From NCBI GenBank assembly GCA_964549615.1, contig CAZJVP010000099.1:88004-152003 (forward strand): a stretch of DNA of 64,000 nt. Direction: 5' to 3'. This document shows positions 26,809-35,763 of the stretch, piece by piece. Origin of the DNA: CAYVLA01 sp964549615 [NCBI: uncultured Thermococci archaeon]. GTDB taxonomy: Archaea; CAYQAE01; CAYVLA01. The translations under genes were made by a program, and so were the position numbers. The notes under the pieces were generated by a model that saw only the letters and a program-made list of their open reading frames with translations, was not told where the DNA came from and did no database searches. Every line of letters starts with the position of its first letter. Position 1 is the stretch's first letter.

Positions 26809-27591
26809 ATGGCCGGAGAACCTTGTGAACTGGAGCGGCACAGGCAGACGAAGGAGACCTTCAGGCACCGATACGAGGTTGCATACGCGTCGGGATCGAC
26901 GTACGCGGGGTTGGCACAAAGATGGCGCGAGGTCGTCGAGTTCCCGCTGGTATCGTCCGCGACCCCCCCGGGGCTTGTCCTTGACGCGGGTTGTGGCGAC
27001 TGCACGTTGACCAGGTTCCTCTGCACCCCCTCAAGACGGATCATCGGACTCGACTTCTCATGCCATGCCCTGCAGGCCGCAAGGAAGTGGTTTCACGGCG
27101 CCAGCGATGAGACGATTCCGGAGCTGATGAGAGGGGATATCGATCGACTACCCTTCAGAGATGGTTGTTTTGACGGAACGGTCTGCGTCGGAACCCTGGA
27201 GTACTTTTCTGACCTGCGAGCGGTCCTCGCTGAGCTGGGAAGGGTCTCCAGAAGGGGCGCACGCTTGGTATTCACCGTGAGAAACAGGAGACGCGTGATA
27301 GGGGCAACCCGCCACGGAGTTGAGAGTCCAGGGAACGTCTCCCCTTTGTTTGCCTTCCACGATGTAAAACAGGTGAAAAAGGCCGTGGAAGAGGCAGGAG
27401 GGCGGAATCCGAGGATCTTGCCGTACTTCGCCATCTCTCCGGCAGGCTTGGCAGGGCTCCTCGCCGCTTTGCCCGGCCCCCTGCAAAGAGCGGGATTCCG
27501 GGTCTTGTGCCTGCTGGAGAGGATGGCGACAGCTACCCGTGCCGGGTTGCTCATCTCGAGGGTGCTCCTCGTCTCCTACACCGTGACCTGA
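26809..27591 (+). CDS. Class I SAM-dependent methyltransferase
   Basis: A 260-residue protein with motif I LVLDAGCGDCTLTRFL, the acidic end of strand 2 IIGLDFS, motif II-like GDIDRLPFRDGCFDGTVCVG, and motif III RLVFTVRNRRR. This is the arrangement of class I methyltransferases that act on small molecules or sugars. The C-terminal hydrophobic part (GLLAALPGPLQRAGF, AGLLISRVLLVSYTV) suggests membrane contact. ATG 26809 is chosen as the first start giving a normal N-terminus; an earlier ATG at 26740 would add basic residues. Confidence 0.82.
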   Translation: MAGEPCELERHRQTKETFRHRYEVAYASGSTYAGLAQRWREVVEFPLVSSATPPGLVLDAGCGDCTLTRFLCTPSRRIIGLDFSCHALQAARKWFHGASDETIPELMRGDIDRLPFRDGCFDGTVCVGTLEYFSDLRAVLAELGRVSRRGARLVFTVRNRRRVIGATRHGVESPGNVSPLFAFHDVKQVKKAVEEAGGRNPRILPYFAISPAGLAGLLAALPGPLQRAGFRVLCLLERMATATRAGLLISRVLLVSYTVT

Positions 27592-27665
27592 CCCGCATCG
27601 TCCGCCTGGAACACCCTCGCCGTAGAAGACCGATCCCCGACGAACGCGTAGCCCATCCCGACCGA

Positions 27666-29531
27666 TCACTTTGGCACCGGTCGACCGGGCCTATCGCCGA
27701 ACGTGACGCGGAGCCAGATCTCCAGATTTACGAGCGTCCCGATGAGCTCCCAGTTCCGAGGGATGTCGGAGAAAAGCGAAAGCACGCCGTCCCGATCCAG
27801 AAGCCCAGATGCCATCAGCCTGCCTCCAAGCACCATCTCCTCGGCGAAAGCACGGAGCCCGTTTGCATACCATCGCATTAGAGGTGCGTAGAAACCGCTC
27901 TTGCCCCGCACCACCAGCCGCATAGAAAAGCCCTCTTTTTCCATCAATCTCCTGAGGAAATCCTTCGTACGTGGCCTCTCGTAGAATGCGGCTGGCTCCC
28001 TCTCTAGAACCGGCTCGCACACCCGTCTATCCATGAAGGGGTAGGTTGGGACGACGGACGCAGACCGATGCCAGTTCCACAGCGCCCTGAACCTAGATGG
28101 GTCCGACTTGGTGAAGCTCGTGAACCTGTAGGCGTTGAAAGGGCCTAGCCTGTACGCCCTGTCAAGCTCGCTTCGAAGGACGGCCATGGCTTTCGCCCAT
28201 GCGGAATCTGGCACTAGGCTCGTCGATATCACTGCGCGCGCCTTCCTAGAGGAGCGGTCGAGTCTCTTCCGGGGCAGGAAGGTCGGAAGAACTCCCTGGA
28301 TGAGAATCCTGAGCAGGTGCCGAAAGGCGGCCCGTCGGGGGGTTGTCGAGGGATCGAGATACCTTGCCAAGCAGTGCCTAAGCAGCCTGAGGCCCGAGGC
28401 AGTGACCCGCCCCTGGTATACGAGCGAATATAGCGTATCGGCCGCCAACGCTTCCAAGAGCGACGGGCGGCCCCCAAAGGACCCGTCTGCCCCATCCCCG
28501 CTGAAGACGTGCTTCGTCCCCTGCTCGGAGGCATGCAAGGCAGCGCAGTAGTAGGGCAGCCCTCCGTCTCCTTTTGCGCTTTCCTCGGCCACCCTTATGC
28601 ACTTCTCAAGAAGCCTCGGAAACGCCTCCAACGAGAGCGGCCGACCCGCCTTGTGGACTGAGCCGATTCGCTCGCTCGCAAGACGAGCGTATGGTTCCTC
28701 ATCCCAACCTCTCTCGTCGATGCCCAAGGACAGGGTCACGAGCCGGGGTTCGGTCTCGGTCTCGCGGGCCAGCTCTGATACCAGACAGCTCACCAGACTC
28801 GAGTCGGTCCCCCCGCTGAGGTAGGAGTAGAACGGTGGCTCAAGACCCGTCATCCTTTGAGCTACAGACTCTCGGAGACGTTGCCGGAACTCGTCTTGCG
28901 ATAGGGCTTCTGTTCTTCTGCGCCGAAGTACCTTCTCTGCGTCCCAGTACACGCACTCCGTGAGCCCCTGCTCGTCGATCTGGATGTAGTGACCTGGCCT
29001 CGCCTTCCTCACAGGCCTCAGCAGTGTCCGAGACGAGCCAATCTTGCCATCGACCAGGAGTTCAAGGAGGCCAGTCTCGTCGTAGTCCGGCTCGGTGTCA
29101 AGCTGCGCCAAAGACCGGAAGGAAGAGGAGAACACCAGAGCGCTGTTGACCATCCTGTAGTACAGCGGCCGACCGCCGAAGTGATCTCTAGCCAAGATAG
29201 CGCGTGTCTGTCCAGGATGGTATATGACGGCCAGGAATTCGCCGTTGAGACCCTGGAGGACGCTAGGACCGATCTGGCCGTAGAGCCTGCCAATCCCTGC
29301 GGCACTTCCTCCCTCCAGAGGGGGAAACAGCCTACCCGACAGGGCAACGAACACGTCTGAAGTCGATAACCATTCGAGCCTCTCCGCTAGGCTTTCATAA
29401 CCTCGGATCTCGAAAGGGCCCGAGCAGTAGACATGATCCGGCTCGCCTAGATCGATGTTTCCTGCGACCGCATCGATCAGGGATGTCGGGCTGCCTTCGC
29501 CCCTCGAGTAGCCGCCCACCAGGGTGCTCAT
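27666..29531 (-). CDS. Asparagine-synthetase-like amidotransferase without N-terminal Cys (paralogue 2)
   Basis: A 621-residue protein, the same length as the paralogue at 17359. It starts MSTLVGGYSRGEG, so residue 2 is Ser rather than the catalytic Cys. It keeps LNGEFLAVIYHPGQ and RDHFGGRPLYYR in the N-terminal half, and YLSGGTDSSLVSCL (PP-loop, about 235) in the synthetase half. The later motif reads GDGADGSFGGRPS where active enzymes have GDGADELFGGY, so a conserved Glu is lost. The start ATG 29531 is about 28 bases downstream of a TATA-like box. A role in amide formation within the glycan pathway is an inference. Confidence 0.8.
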   Translation of the reverse strand: MSTLVGGYSRGEGSPTSLIDAVAGNIDLGEPDHVYCSGPFEIRGYESLAERLEWLSTSDVFVALSGRLFPPLEGGSAAGIGRLYGQIGPSVLQGLNGEFLAVIYHPGQTRAILARDHFGGRPLYYRMVNSALVFSSSFRSLAQLDTEPDYDETGLLELLVDGKIGSSRTLLRPVRKARPGHYIQIDEQGLTECVYWDAEKVLRRRRTEALSQDEFRQRLRESVAQRMTGLEPPFYSYLSGGTDSSLVSCLVSELARETETEPRLVTLSLGIDERGWDEEPYARLASERIGSVHKAGRPLSLEAFPRLLEKCIRVAEESAKGDGGLPYYCAALHASEQGTKHVFSGDGADGSFGGRPSLLEALAADTLYSLVYQGRVTASGLRLLRHCLARYLDPSTTPRRAAFRHLLRILIQGVLPTFLPRKRLDRSSRKARAVISTSLVPDSAWAKAMAVLRSELDRAYRLGPFNAYRFTSFTKSDPSRFRALWNWHRSASVVPTYPFMDRRVCEPVLEREPAAFYERPRTKDFLRRLMEKEGFSMRLVVRGKSGFYAPLMRWYANGLRAFAEEMVLGGRLMASGLLDRDGVLSLFSDIPRNWELIGTLVNLEIWLRVTFGDRPGRPVPK

Positions 29532-29554
29532 TGGACTAGTCGAGGACCCGGCAC

Positions 29555-29563
29555 GGATAAAGC
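29555..29563 (-). promoter_or_regulatory. TATA box of AsnB-like paralogue 2
   Basis: Minus-strand GCTTTATCC is centred about 28 bases upstream of ATG 29531, supporting a leaderless mRNA and hence the Cys-less N-terminus. Confidence 0.5.
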
Positions 29564-29876
29564 TTTGGCAATCCCGGTCCCGGCTCGATTGGTCGAGGTT
29601 TCCCGCGGGCAACTCGATCGACGTCTGCCCGGTAAATCCACGTCCCAACCCGACCTAACGTCTAAAGCCAGGGTAGCCAAAGATGACCGTGTGGCAACAG
29701 GCTCGAATGGAAGCAAGCGCCCACGATAGCCACGGCGAAGTCATTTTCCCGGTCGCGAGATGCGATCGTCAAGGAGCGACCGCGAGGACACCAAGAAGAG
29801 TTCTCATAGAAGCCATCCCATGGAATCATCAGGGCCTTCTTTCCGGGGTCAGCTGTCGTAACGTGGGAGATGCGAC

Positions 29877-30176
29877 GTGTCGCACGACCTGAACGTTACC
29901 TTCCTGAACCTGCCATATCCCCGGGGATTTCGGGTACACCGGCAATATGCAGGGGGCTTCGGCACGGTCGAACACCTAGAACCGGGTGGTCAGACCGGCT
30001 CGACGCTGATGCCTCGCATATTCTCGGCCCAGGCAGCTGCAATCGCTGAGGGGATGGAACATCGCACCTTCGTCATCGACGCGCTCTGCACCACGCACGT
30101 GAACCCGGTCGAACTCCCGGTTCCTAGAGATGCGAATGCCCAGCGGGACCGCATCGGACACATGAGATTGCAATGA
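29877..30176 (+). pseudogene. Truncated N-terminus of a B12-binding radical SAM protein
   Basis: A 99-codon frame from GTG 29877 reads LNVTFLNLPYPRGFRVHRQY, then MPRIFSAQAAAIAEGMEHRT and FVIDAL. This matches the first strand-helix units of cobalamin-binding radical SAM proteins (FLNLPYPR...AAAxAExxGH). The frame ends after about 100 residues, and no cluster cysteines follow before the next gene at 30304. It is most likely a 5' remnant. The region 29650-29876 has nothing recognisable. Confidence 0.5.
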
Positions 30177-30228
30177 ATACCACGGGATCATTCGGAAAGG
30201 TTCCGGTCTTCCCGGCCCTGGATTCCCC

Positions 30229-30241
30229 AACCTTCTTTATA
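30229..30241 (+). promoter_or_regulatory. TATA box upstream of the DUF11 surface protein
   Basis: CTTCTTTATAAAG, partly palindromic, lies about 65 bases before ATG 30304. Transcription would begin near 30263, giving a leader of about 40 bases with a purine-rich GGGGAAG shortly before the start codon. Confidence 0.5.
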
Positions 30242-30303
30242 AAGGCCAGACGGCCCCTCATCATCGGGGCCGCAAGGAGAACCGACCACCGGGGAAGAAT
30301 CGA

Positions 30304-32940
30304 ATGTCAAGAGGTCTTGCAAGCGGACTGCTGATTAGGGAGGCAGCCGTTCCACTTACGTCATCCATCCTCTTGTGTTTGCTGTCGGCCATATCCCTGA
30401 ACCAGGCATCAGCACTGCCTGCAGGTTTCCAGGAGTTCTACCTGCCGCTGCCTGCCGATCTGACCCAGGACGTCTTCCAATCAATCCACGGCTGGAACCA
30501 GCCCAGGGAACTCATGCACTACCTCGTCGCCGTCACGGCGAGCGGCGACAATACCGTCGTCTATTACGACCACTGGGAAGTCGACGGCTTGGAGGGCCCG
30601 GGGGCCGCTGGGTACGATGAGGTCGTCCATCTTAACAAGGGAGAAACCCACGTCTTTGAGAGCGCCAACATACCCTCCGACTTCCGCGGCGCAGCCACGT
30701 ACTACGATGGGGGCGACAGGATCTACGTTGCCGGGGGCCTACTGCAGGTTGTTGTGTCAACATGGGCCGAGGCTCTGGGCACCGTCTTCACGGATGCGTG
30801 GGAGATCTACCCCGTCCAGGCGTGGGGCACCAGCTACGCCGTACCGGTGGGTCAGGATCTTGGGCAGTGGCCGCATAACTACGATGATTTCGATGCTGTA
30901 TACATCCTGGTCATGTCTGCGACCGACGGAAACCAAGTCACCATCGACGGCGCCACGACAACCTTGAGCCGGGGGCAGAGCGTAGCTTACAGCGTCCCGA
31001 AGGCAGGCACCTGGGTGACCTCCACCCACCCAGTCCAGGTCCAGCTCGTGACCGGGCAGCCGGGCAGCGCCTACGAGATGCGGGGATATACCATCACTCC
31101 CTATGAGTACTGGGGTTCAAGCTACTACGCCGCCGTCCCGAGCTGGCCCCCAAGCTCTGACGGTAATCCCCTCACCGCCCACGCCCCCTACACCGATATC
31201 TTCCTCTACAACCCGAACCCCTTCTTGATCACCATAACCTGGCAGGACCTGTCGGGCTGCGGCACCATCTACCTGGAACCGGGTGAAACCAGATCCTTCC
31301 AAGCCTCGACCTGGCACCACGTTCCGACAAACTCCGGCGTCTACCTGAGCTCCTCACACAAGTTCTGGGGCATCGCCTCATGCGACACCGAATCATTCAT
31401 CTGGGACTGGGGATACTCGCTCATACCGGAAGCGCTGCTGGGGACGGACAACTACGTCGGTTGGGCGCCGGGAACCCGCACGCTCAGCGACAACGGCTCC
31501 CCCGTGTACATAATGGCGACGAGCGATCATACGACCATCTTCATTGACTACTCGCCAAACGATGGCATCTTCGACAGGGTGATAAGCGACCTCGACAGGC
31601 TGCACACGATCGAGGTCTACGACCCGGACATGGACAATACGGGCATGCACATCGTCAGCACGGCACCGGTGGCGGTCGTCTGGGGCGAAAGCCCCATATC
31701 GGCAGGCGCGGGGGACCCGTACCTCGACATGGGGTATGCGTGTCTTCCGCTCCCGATCGAATGGGTAGACCTCGCGCTGGAAATCGACAAGTCAGCGGAG
31801 CCGGGCGTAATCCGCCCTGGCGAAGCGGCCAACTTCAGGATCATGATAAGGGTCCCGAGCTACGCGGGCTCTCCCGTGACGGGCATAGGCCTCGTCGACG
31901 CCCTTCCTTCCGGCTGGCTTTACCTTGCAGGCAGCGGATCTCCCACTGATCCAACTGTCACCGGGGATCCCGCCGACGGATGCGTCCTAGCTTGGGACCT
32001 TCAACGGGACCTTTGCCCGGGCCAGTCCCTGACGGTCACGTTCAAAGCCGTCGCCACCCCATCCGCGGACACAACCAAGCCGAACAGGAACGTTGCCACC
32101 GTAACGGGGCGGTCCCTGGGAGTGACGCTGGCGGCAGACGACGACGCTTTCGTCCAGGTCGTTGCCGCCCACAACCCAGCCATCCTCGTTACGAAGACTG
32201 GCCCGAGCACCGCCAGGATCGGAGACACGGTCACCTACACCATCACGGTCCAACACGACCCCTCATCCGACAACTCCCCGGTGCATGATTTGAAGATCAC
32301 CGACAGCTTGACCGAATCGGTCACATTCGTCAGCGGGGACGACGGAGACGGAGTGCTCGATTACCCGGAGATCTGGACGTACATAGCGACCTACACAGTT
32401 CTTCCAACCGACCCCGACCCACTGCTCAACATCGCCACGGCGGAAGGATTAGACCTTGACGGCGATATCGTATCCGACACCGACACCCACAACGGCGCGG
32501 ATCTTGAGTTCGCCCCAGCCATCCTCGTTACGAAGACTGGCCCGAGCACCGCCAGGATCGGAGACACGGTCACCTACACCATCACGGTCCAACACGACCC
32601 CTCATCCGATGGTTCCGACGTAACCAACGTTTCGGTGACGGATGACATCGCTGGGCCGGCTCTTTACCTGAGCGGCGACGACGGCGACGGGATCCTTGAG
32701 CCCGGCGAGGTTTGGGTATTCGCGGTAGAGTATGCGATTCCCGCCGATGCTCCGAACCCATTGCGGAATACGGCCACCTGCTCTGGCATCGACAAGGACG
32801 GTGAAATGGTCTTCGGCCACGACGACCACAGCGTTCTAGTCCAGAGCGGTGTGGATCCGCCTTCGGTACCCGTCTTCCCGGCCGCGGCAATCGCGGTGGC
32901 GATGCTCGGCCTGTGCGTGCTTTCGAGGAGGAAGAGCTGA
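30304..32940 (+). CDS. Large surface protein: IgGFc-binding-like domain, DUF11 repeats, PEF-CTERM-like tail
   Basis: An 878-residue exported protein. It has a signal peptide (SSILLCLLSAISLNQASA), an N-terminal region of about 480 residues resembling the IgGFc-binding N-domain found in microbial surface proteins (YYDHWEVDGLEGPG, FESANIPSDFRGAATYYDG), then three DUF11-like repeats (ALEIDKSAEPGVIRPGEAA and twice AILVTKTGPSTARIGDTV). The C-terminus is VPVFPAAAIAVAMLGLCVL followed by SRRKS, which resembles the PEF-CTERM sorting signal processed by archaeosortase. Two repeats are identical over 96 bases. It is probably a glycosylated cell-surface adhesin or S-layer-associated protein. Confidence 0.82.
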   Translation: MSRGLASGLLIREAAVPLTSSILLCLLSAISLNQASALPAGFQEFYLPLPADLTQDVFQSIHGWNQPRELMHYLVAVTASGDNTVVYYDHWEVDGLEGPGAAGYDEVVHLNKGETHVFESANIPSDFRGAATYYDGGDRIYVAGGLLQVVVSTWAEALGTVFTDAWEIYPVQAWGTSYAVPVGQDLGQWPHNYDDFDAVYILVMSATDGNQVTIDGATTTLSRGQSVAYSVPKAGTWVTSTHPVQVQLVTGQPGSAYEMRGYTITPYEYWGSSYYAAVPSWPPSSDGNPLTAHAPYTDIFLYNPNPFLITITWQDLSGCGTIYLEPGETRSFQASTWHHVPTNSGVYLSSSHKFWGIASCDTESFIWDWGYSLIPEALLGTDNYVGWAPGTRTLSDNGSPVYIMATSDHTTIFIDYSPNDGIFDRVISDLDRLHTIEVYDPDMDNTGMHIVSTAPVAVVWGESPISAGAGDPYLDMGYACLPLPIEWVDLALEIDKSAEPGVIRPGEAANFRIMIRVPSYAGSPVTGIGLVDALPSGWLYLAGSGSPTDPTVTGDPADGCVLAWDLQRDLCPGQSLTVTFKAVATPSADTTKPNRNVATVTGRSLGVTLAADDDAFVQVVAAHNPAILVTKTGPSTARIGDTVTYTITVQHDPSSDNSPVHDLKITDSLTESVTFVSGDDGDGVLDYPEIWTYIATYTVLPTDPDPLLNIATAEGLDLDGDIVSDTDTHNGADLEFAPAILVTKTGPSTARIGDTVTYTITVQHDPSSDGSDVTNVSVTDDIAGPALYLSGDDGDGILEPGEVWVFAVEYAIPADAPNPLRNTATCSGIDKDGEMVFGHDDHSVLVQSGVDPPSVPVFPAAAIAVAMLGLCVLSRRKS
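32175..32270 (+). repeat. 96-bp intragenic direct repeat, copy 1
   Basis: This copy is identical to 32514-32609 and encodes the start of a DUF11 repeat (AILVTKTGPSTARIG and on). The flanking codons of the two repeats differ, so the identity points to recent gene conversion or unequal recombination within the gene. Confidence 0.9.
32514..32609 (+). repeat. 96-bp intragenic direct repeat, copy 2
   Basis: The second copy, 339 bases downstream of the first and in frame with it, so recombination between them would add or delete exactly 113 codons (one repeat unit) without breaking the reading frame. Confidence 0.9.
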
Positions 32941-33110
32941 GAGGGCGTCTTCCCCTCGCGCTAGACCTTCGTTCCGAATGCACCCGGCCTCAGGTAGATG
33001 GCTTTCGACGGCCCGGAAGACGTTGCTGTGAACCAAGGGGCCCGCATTCACAGACGCCAGCGAAAGAGATAAGTAATCGAATGGCAAACTATCAGCTGCG
33101 AGCTAACAAT

Positions 33111-33848
33111 ATGGAGTGGCCTCCCAGATGGCTCGGTACGGCCTACGCCAGGCTTTACGAAAAGTTCGGCGAGGAGACCTTTAGGCTCGCCGACGCTAGG
33201 GAAAGCCTGGGCCCTGCCTCCAACGCGAGGGCGATCCTGCCCAGCCTGGTGAAGGCTGGCTGGGCCCTGAGGACCGATCACGGGCGATACATGCTCCTTG
33301 ACCCCATGCTTGCCGTCTCCACCCTTCAGGAGAAGCCGCTGCAGGAGAGGATCCCGAACACGGACTACCTGCCGGTCGTCGCCAGCTTCGCGTCCTCGGC
33401 CCTTAGAAGGATGGGGAGAGACCTCGTCTCATTGGCGCTCTACGGATCCGTGGCCGCGGGCCGGCCATCGCGGACCAGCGACCTGGACATCCTCCTAGTT
33501 GCAAATGCCTTGCCCTCCCCCTACTCACGTCGGGCCCCTATCGTGGCCGAACTGATCCGGCAGACCGAGAGGGCCCGGATGGAGCTGTGGCGGAGAAAGG
33601 GGCTTTACCCGGATCTCGACGTCATCGCGCTGACCCCGGAAGAGGCCTCCGTCGGCCAGCCCATATACCTAGAGATGCTTGAGTCCTGCATATTCGTGCT
33701 GGACAGGAAAGGATTCCTCAAGGACACGCTGCGGGCATTCGCGGGCGAGCTGGCCCAAAGCGGAGCACGCAAGGTACAGACCCCAGGGGGCCTAACCTAC
33801 TGGATGCTTGAGCCCGGCTCAAAGGCCGGGGAGGCGACCAAGACATGA
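33111..33848 (+). CDS. Nucleotidyltransferase (MNT) with winged helix, second copy
   Basis: A 245-residue paralogue of the protein at 15799. The start is set by alignment of MEWPPRWLGTAYARLYEKFG with MRWIPEWLGTCYARLF in the other copy; an ATG 10 codons earlier (33081) is also in frame. It has the winged-helix region, then ALYGSVAAGRPSRTSDLDIL (GS-x9-DxD) for nucleotide transfer. It overlaps the HEPN gene by 4 bases. Expected role: antitoxin that modifies the HEPN partner. Confidence 0.84.
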   Translation: MEWPPRWLGTAYARLYEKFGEETFRLADARESLGPASNARAILPSLVKAGWALRTDHGRYMLLDPMLAVSTLQEKPLQERIPNTDYLPVVASFASSALRRMGRDLVSLALYGSVAAGRPSRTSDLDILLVANALPSPYSRRAPIVAELIRQTERARMELWRRKGLYPDLDVIALTPEEASVGQPIYLEMLESCIFVLDRKGFLKDTLRAFAGELAQSGARKVQTPGGLTYWMLEPGSKAGEATKT

Positions 33849-34273
33849 AGACAGACCGCCTCGCGAGGTCCTACCTGGACAGGGCCCGGGAGAGGCTTAG
33901 GGCAGCCGAGTCCTCATTCCAGCACGATTCCTACCCGGACGTCGTCAGGTTCACCCAGGAGTGCGTCGAGATGAGCCTTAAGTCCTGCCTGAGGGCGGTG
34001 GGGATTGAACACCCAAAGTCGCACGACGTCGGGGCGTTCCTCCCCTATGCCCGGGATCGCCTGCCGGAATGGTTCAGATCGGAGGCAGACGAGTACCCCA
34101 GGATATCCGCCGAGCTTGCGTCGCTCAGATCGGTTAGCCTCTACGGCATAGAGGCTGACGGGAAAACACCGGGCGAGATGTTTACAAAGCCGGATGCCGA
34201 GAAAGCCCTGGAATGGGCAAGACGGGTCTACTCCTCAGTGGCTAGGCTGATAACCGAGCTCGACCACACCTAA
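33845..34273 (+). CDS. HEPN-domain protein, second copy
   Basis: A 142-residue HEPN protein related to that at 16536: YLDRARERLRAAESSFQHD, FTQECVEMSLKSCLRAVGIE, PKSHDVGAFLP. It follows its nucleotidyltransferase by a 4-base overlap. Two such pairs within 18 kb are unusual and suggest duplication. The putative RNase residues (R of LRAV, H of SHDV) are present in both copies. Confidence 0.82.
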   Translation: MKTDRLARSYLDRARERLRAAESSFQHDSYPDVVRFTQECVEMSLKSCLRAVGIEHPKSHDVGAFLPYARDRLPEWFRSEADEYPRISAELASLRSVSLYGIEADGKTPGEMFTKPDAEKALEWARRVYSSVARLITELDHT

Positions 34274-34545
34274 CCATCAATCTCTCGAAAGCGCGTGCCA
34301 TCGGGGGCTTTCAACGCTTGGCGAAATACGAGAGGTGCTGGCCAGTCGCGTACGGCGCAGGCCTCCAACCAGCCGGCTGATAGTCGCCGACCGGCCACCG
34401 CTTTCCAGCGACGCTGCAATCGACACCATCCTTGACGGAACCTGCCTGATCGTGCCGCGAAGCCCATCGCTTTGCGGAGAGGGTCGAACCCTTCTACCCC
34501 GACCTCAACGCACCGTATGCTTTTTTACGGCCCGGGCGCACACTA

Positions 34546-35763
34546 GTGGGCGTGCGGAGAGGGCTTCTTGTCCTTCTAAGCCTCGTCCTCGCACTCCCCC
34601 ACGGGTGCGGCGTGTCCGGTCCCAGGACCGATGGCAACGGCGTGATCCGCCTGCTTCACATCGGCAAGGCATGGTTCTACCCGGGCCACCCAGCCCCCGT
34701 GCTGAGCCAGGACCCGCGCATCAACTACTACCCCGTCCCGGCCCACGCATGGTCGATGGGGCAGGAGGCCTTCCGGTGTCTCCGCATATACCTTCCAAGA
34801 AGCCAGCGCGCGCTCTACGACAACTTCGACGTGGTCATAGAGGACGGCATGGATGCAAGCCACCTGAGGGACGAGTTCCAGAACTGGCTAAAGGAGGGGG
34901 TCTGCAAGGAGGGCATGGGCTTCCTTATGGCCGATGACTCTTCAAGCTTTGCGACCAGCGGCAGCCACACCTCTTGGTACCTGCACCCGATCGGGGACAT
35001 CCTCCCGGTCGACGACAAGCCGGGAATCTTCTACGAGGTGCACGGCTTCCACATAGTCGTTGAGGAGGAGTACCGCGACCATCCCCTAATGCGCAACCTT
35101 CCATGGCACGAGATAAGGATATGGGCGCACAACCGCCCCTGGGAGAGGGAGGGAGCCATAGTCCTGGCCAGGATGTCGCCTGAGCTGTGGTGCAACCGCG
35201 GCAAGCCCGTGATCGTCTACTGGGACTACGGCGAGGGGAGGTCCGTAGCCTACGTGCACAAGTGGCACGGCACGCCCGATTTCTACCGCTGGAAGTGGCA
35301 CATCGATGTGCTGTCGCATCTGATATACTTCCCGGCCCGCGTGCCCATCCCGCAGGAGCTGGAGCTTGTACATGAGATAAGGGCGCTTCTTAACCAGTTC
35401 CACTACAGAAGGACCTACCTGGCCTCGACGATCGATTTTGCTGACAGGTTCGGGGCCAACCTGAGGCATGTGGAGGTGAAGCTTGCCGATCTTGCCGGCG
35501 CCAAGACGGCGCTGGACAGGCAGTATGTGGCCCAGGAATTTGAGGAGTGCCTTTCATGGCTGTCAAGCCTTCTAGCCGAGCTGGAGGCCATGACGGATGA
35601 GGTCCTGGAGGCCAAGGACAGGGCACTGTTCTGGATCTTCGTGGCAGAATGGCTCGTCGTATCGGGCACCTCGATGGTCGCCGGCTTCCTCTTGTGGACC
35701 CTGATGGTGAAACGGAGGCTGTACAAGGAGGTAGTGGTCACCAAGCTGACCGAAAAGCTCTGA
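34546..35763 (+). CDS. Membrane-anchored ThuA-like (class I GATase-fold) protein
   Basis: A 405-residue protein. Start GTG 34546 gives a signal peptide with a possible lipobox Cys (LSLVLALPHGCGVS). The ectodomain reads VIRLLHIGKAWFYPGHPAPV, YDNFDVVIEDGMDASHL and VYWDYGEGRSVAYVHKWHG, a pattern of ThuA-like and glutamine-amidotransferase-like folds with no evident catalytic Cys. A helical region follows (residues about 285-350), then a transmembrane helix (ALFWIFVAEWLVV and on) and a short basic tail. The 5' part is duplicated almost perfectly at 743-883. Function unknown; likely a surface protein. Confidence 0.65.
   Translation: MGVRRGLLVLLSLVLALPHGCGVSGPRTDGNGVIRLLHIGKAWFYPGHPAPVLSQDPRINYYPVPAHAWSMGQEAFRCLRIYLPRSQRALYDNFDVVIEDGMDASHLRDEFQNWLKEGVCKEGMGFLMADDSSSFATSGSHTSWYLHPIGDILPVDDKPGIFYEVHGFHIVVEEEYRDHPLMRNLPWHEIRIWAHNRPWEREGAIVLARMSPELWCNRGKPVIVYWDYGEGRSVAYVHKWHGTPDFYRWKWHIDVLSHLIYFPARVPIPQELELVHEIRALLNQFHYRRTYLASTIDFADRFGANLRHVEVKLADLAGAKTALDRQYVAQEFEECLSWLSSLLAELEAMTDEVLEAKDRALFWIFVAEWLVVSGTSMVAGFLLWTLMVKRRLYKEVVVTKLTEKL
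34603..34743 (+). repeat. 141-bp long-range direct repeat, copy 2
   Basis: Matches 743-883 with two mismatches and in the same orientation. The 33.9 kb between the copies hold most of the glycosylation genes, so recombination between them could delete or circularise that block. Confidence 0.85.

Noticed and set aside
34519-34531. T-rich stretch before the ThuA-like gene as a leaderless TATA box
   Set aside because: It lies only about 20 bases from the GTG and is not a good TATA match; kept out of the feature list.
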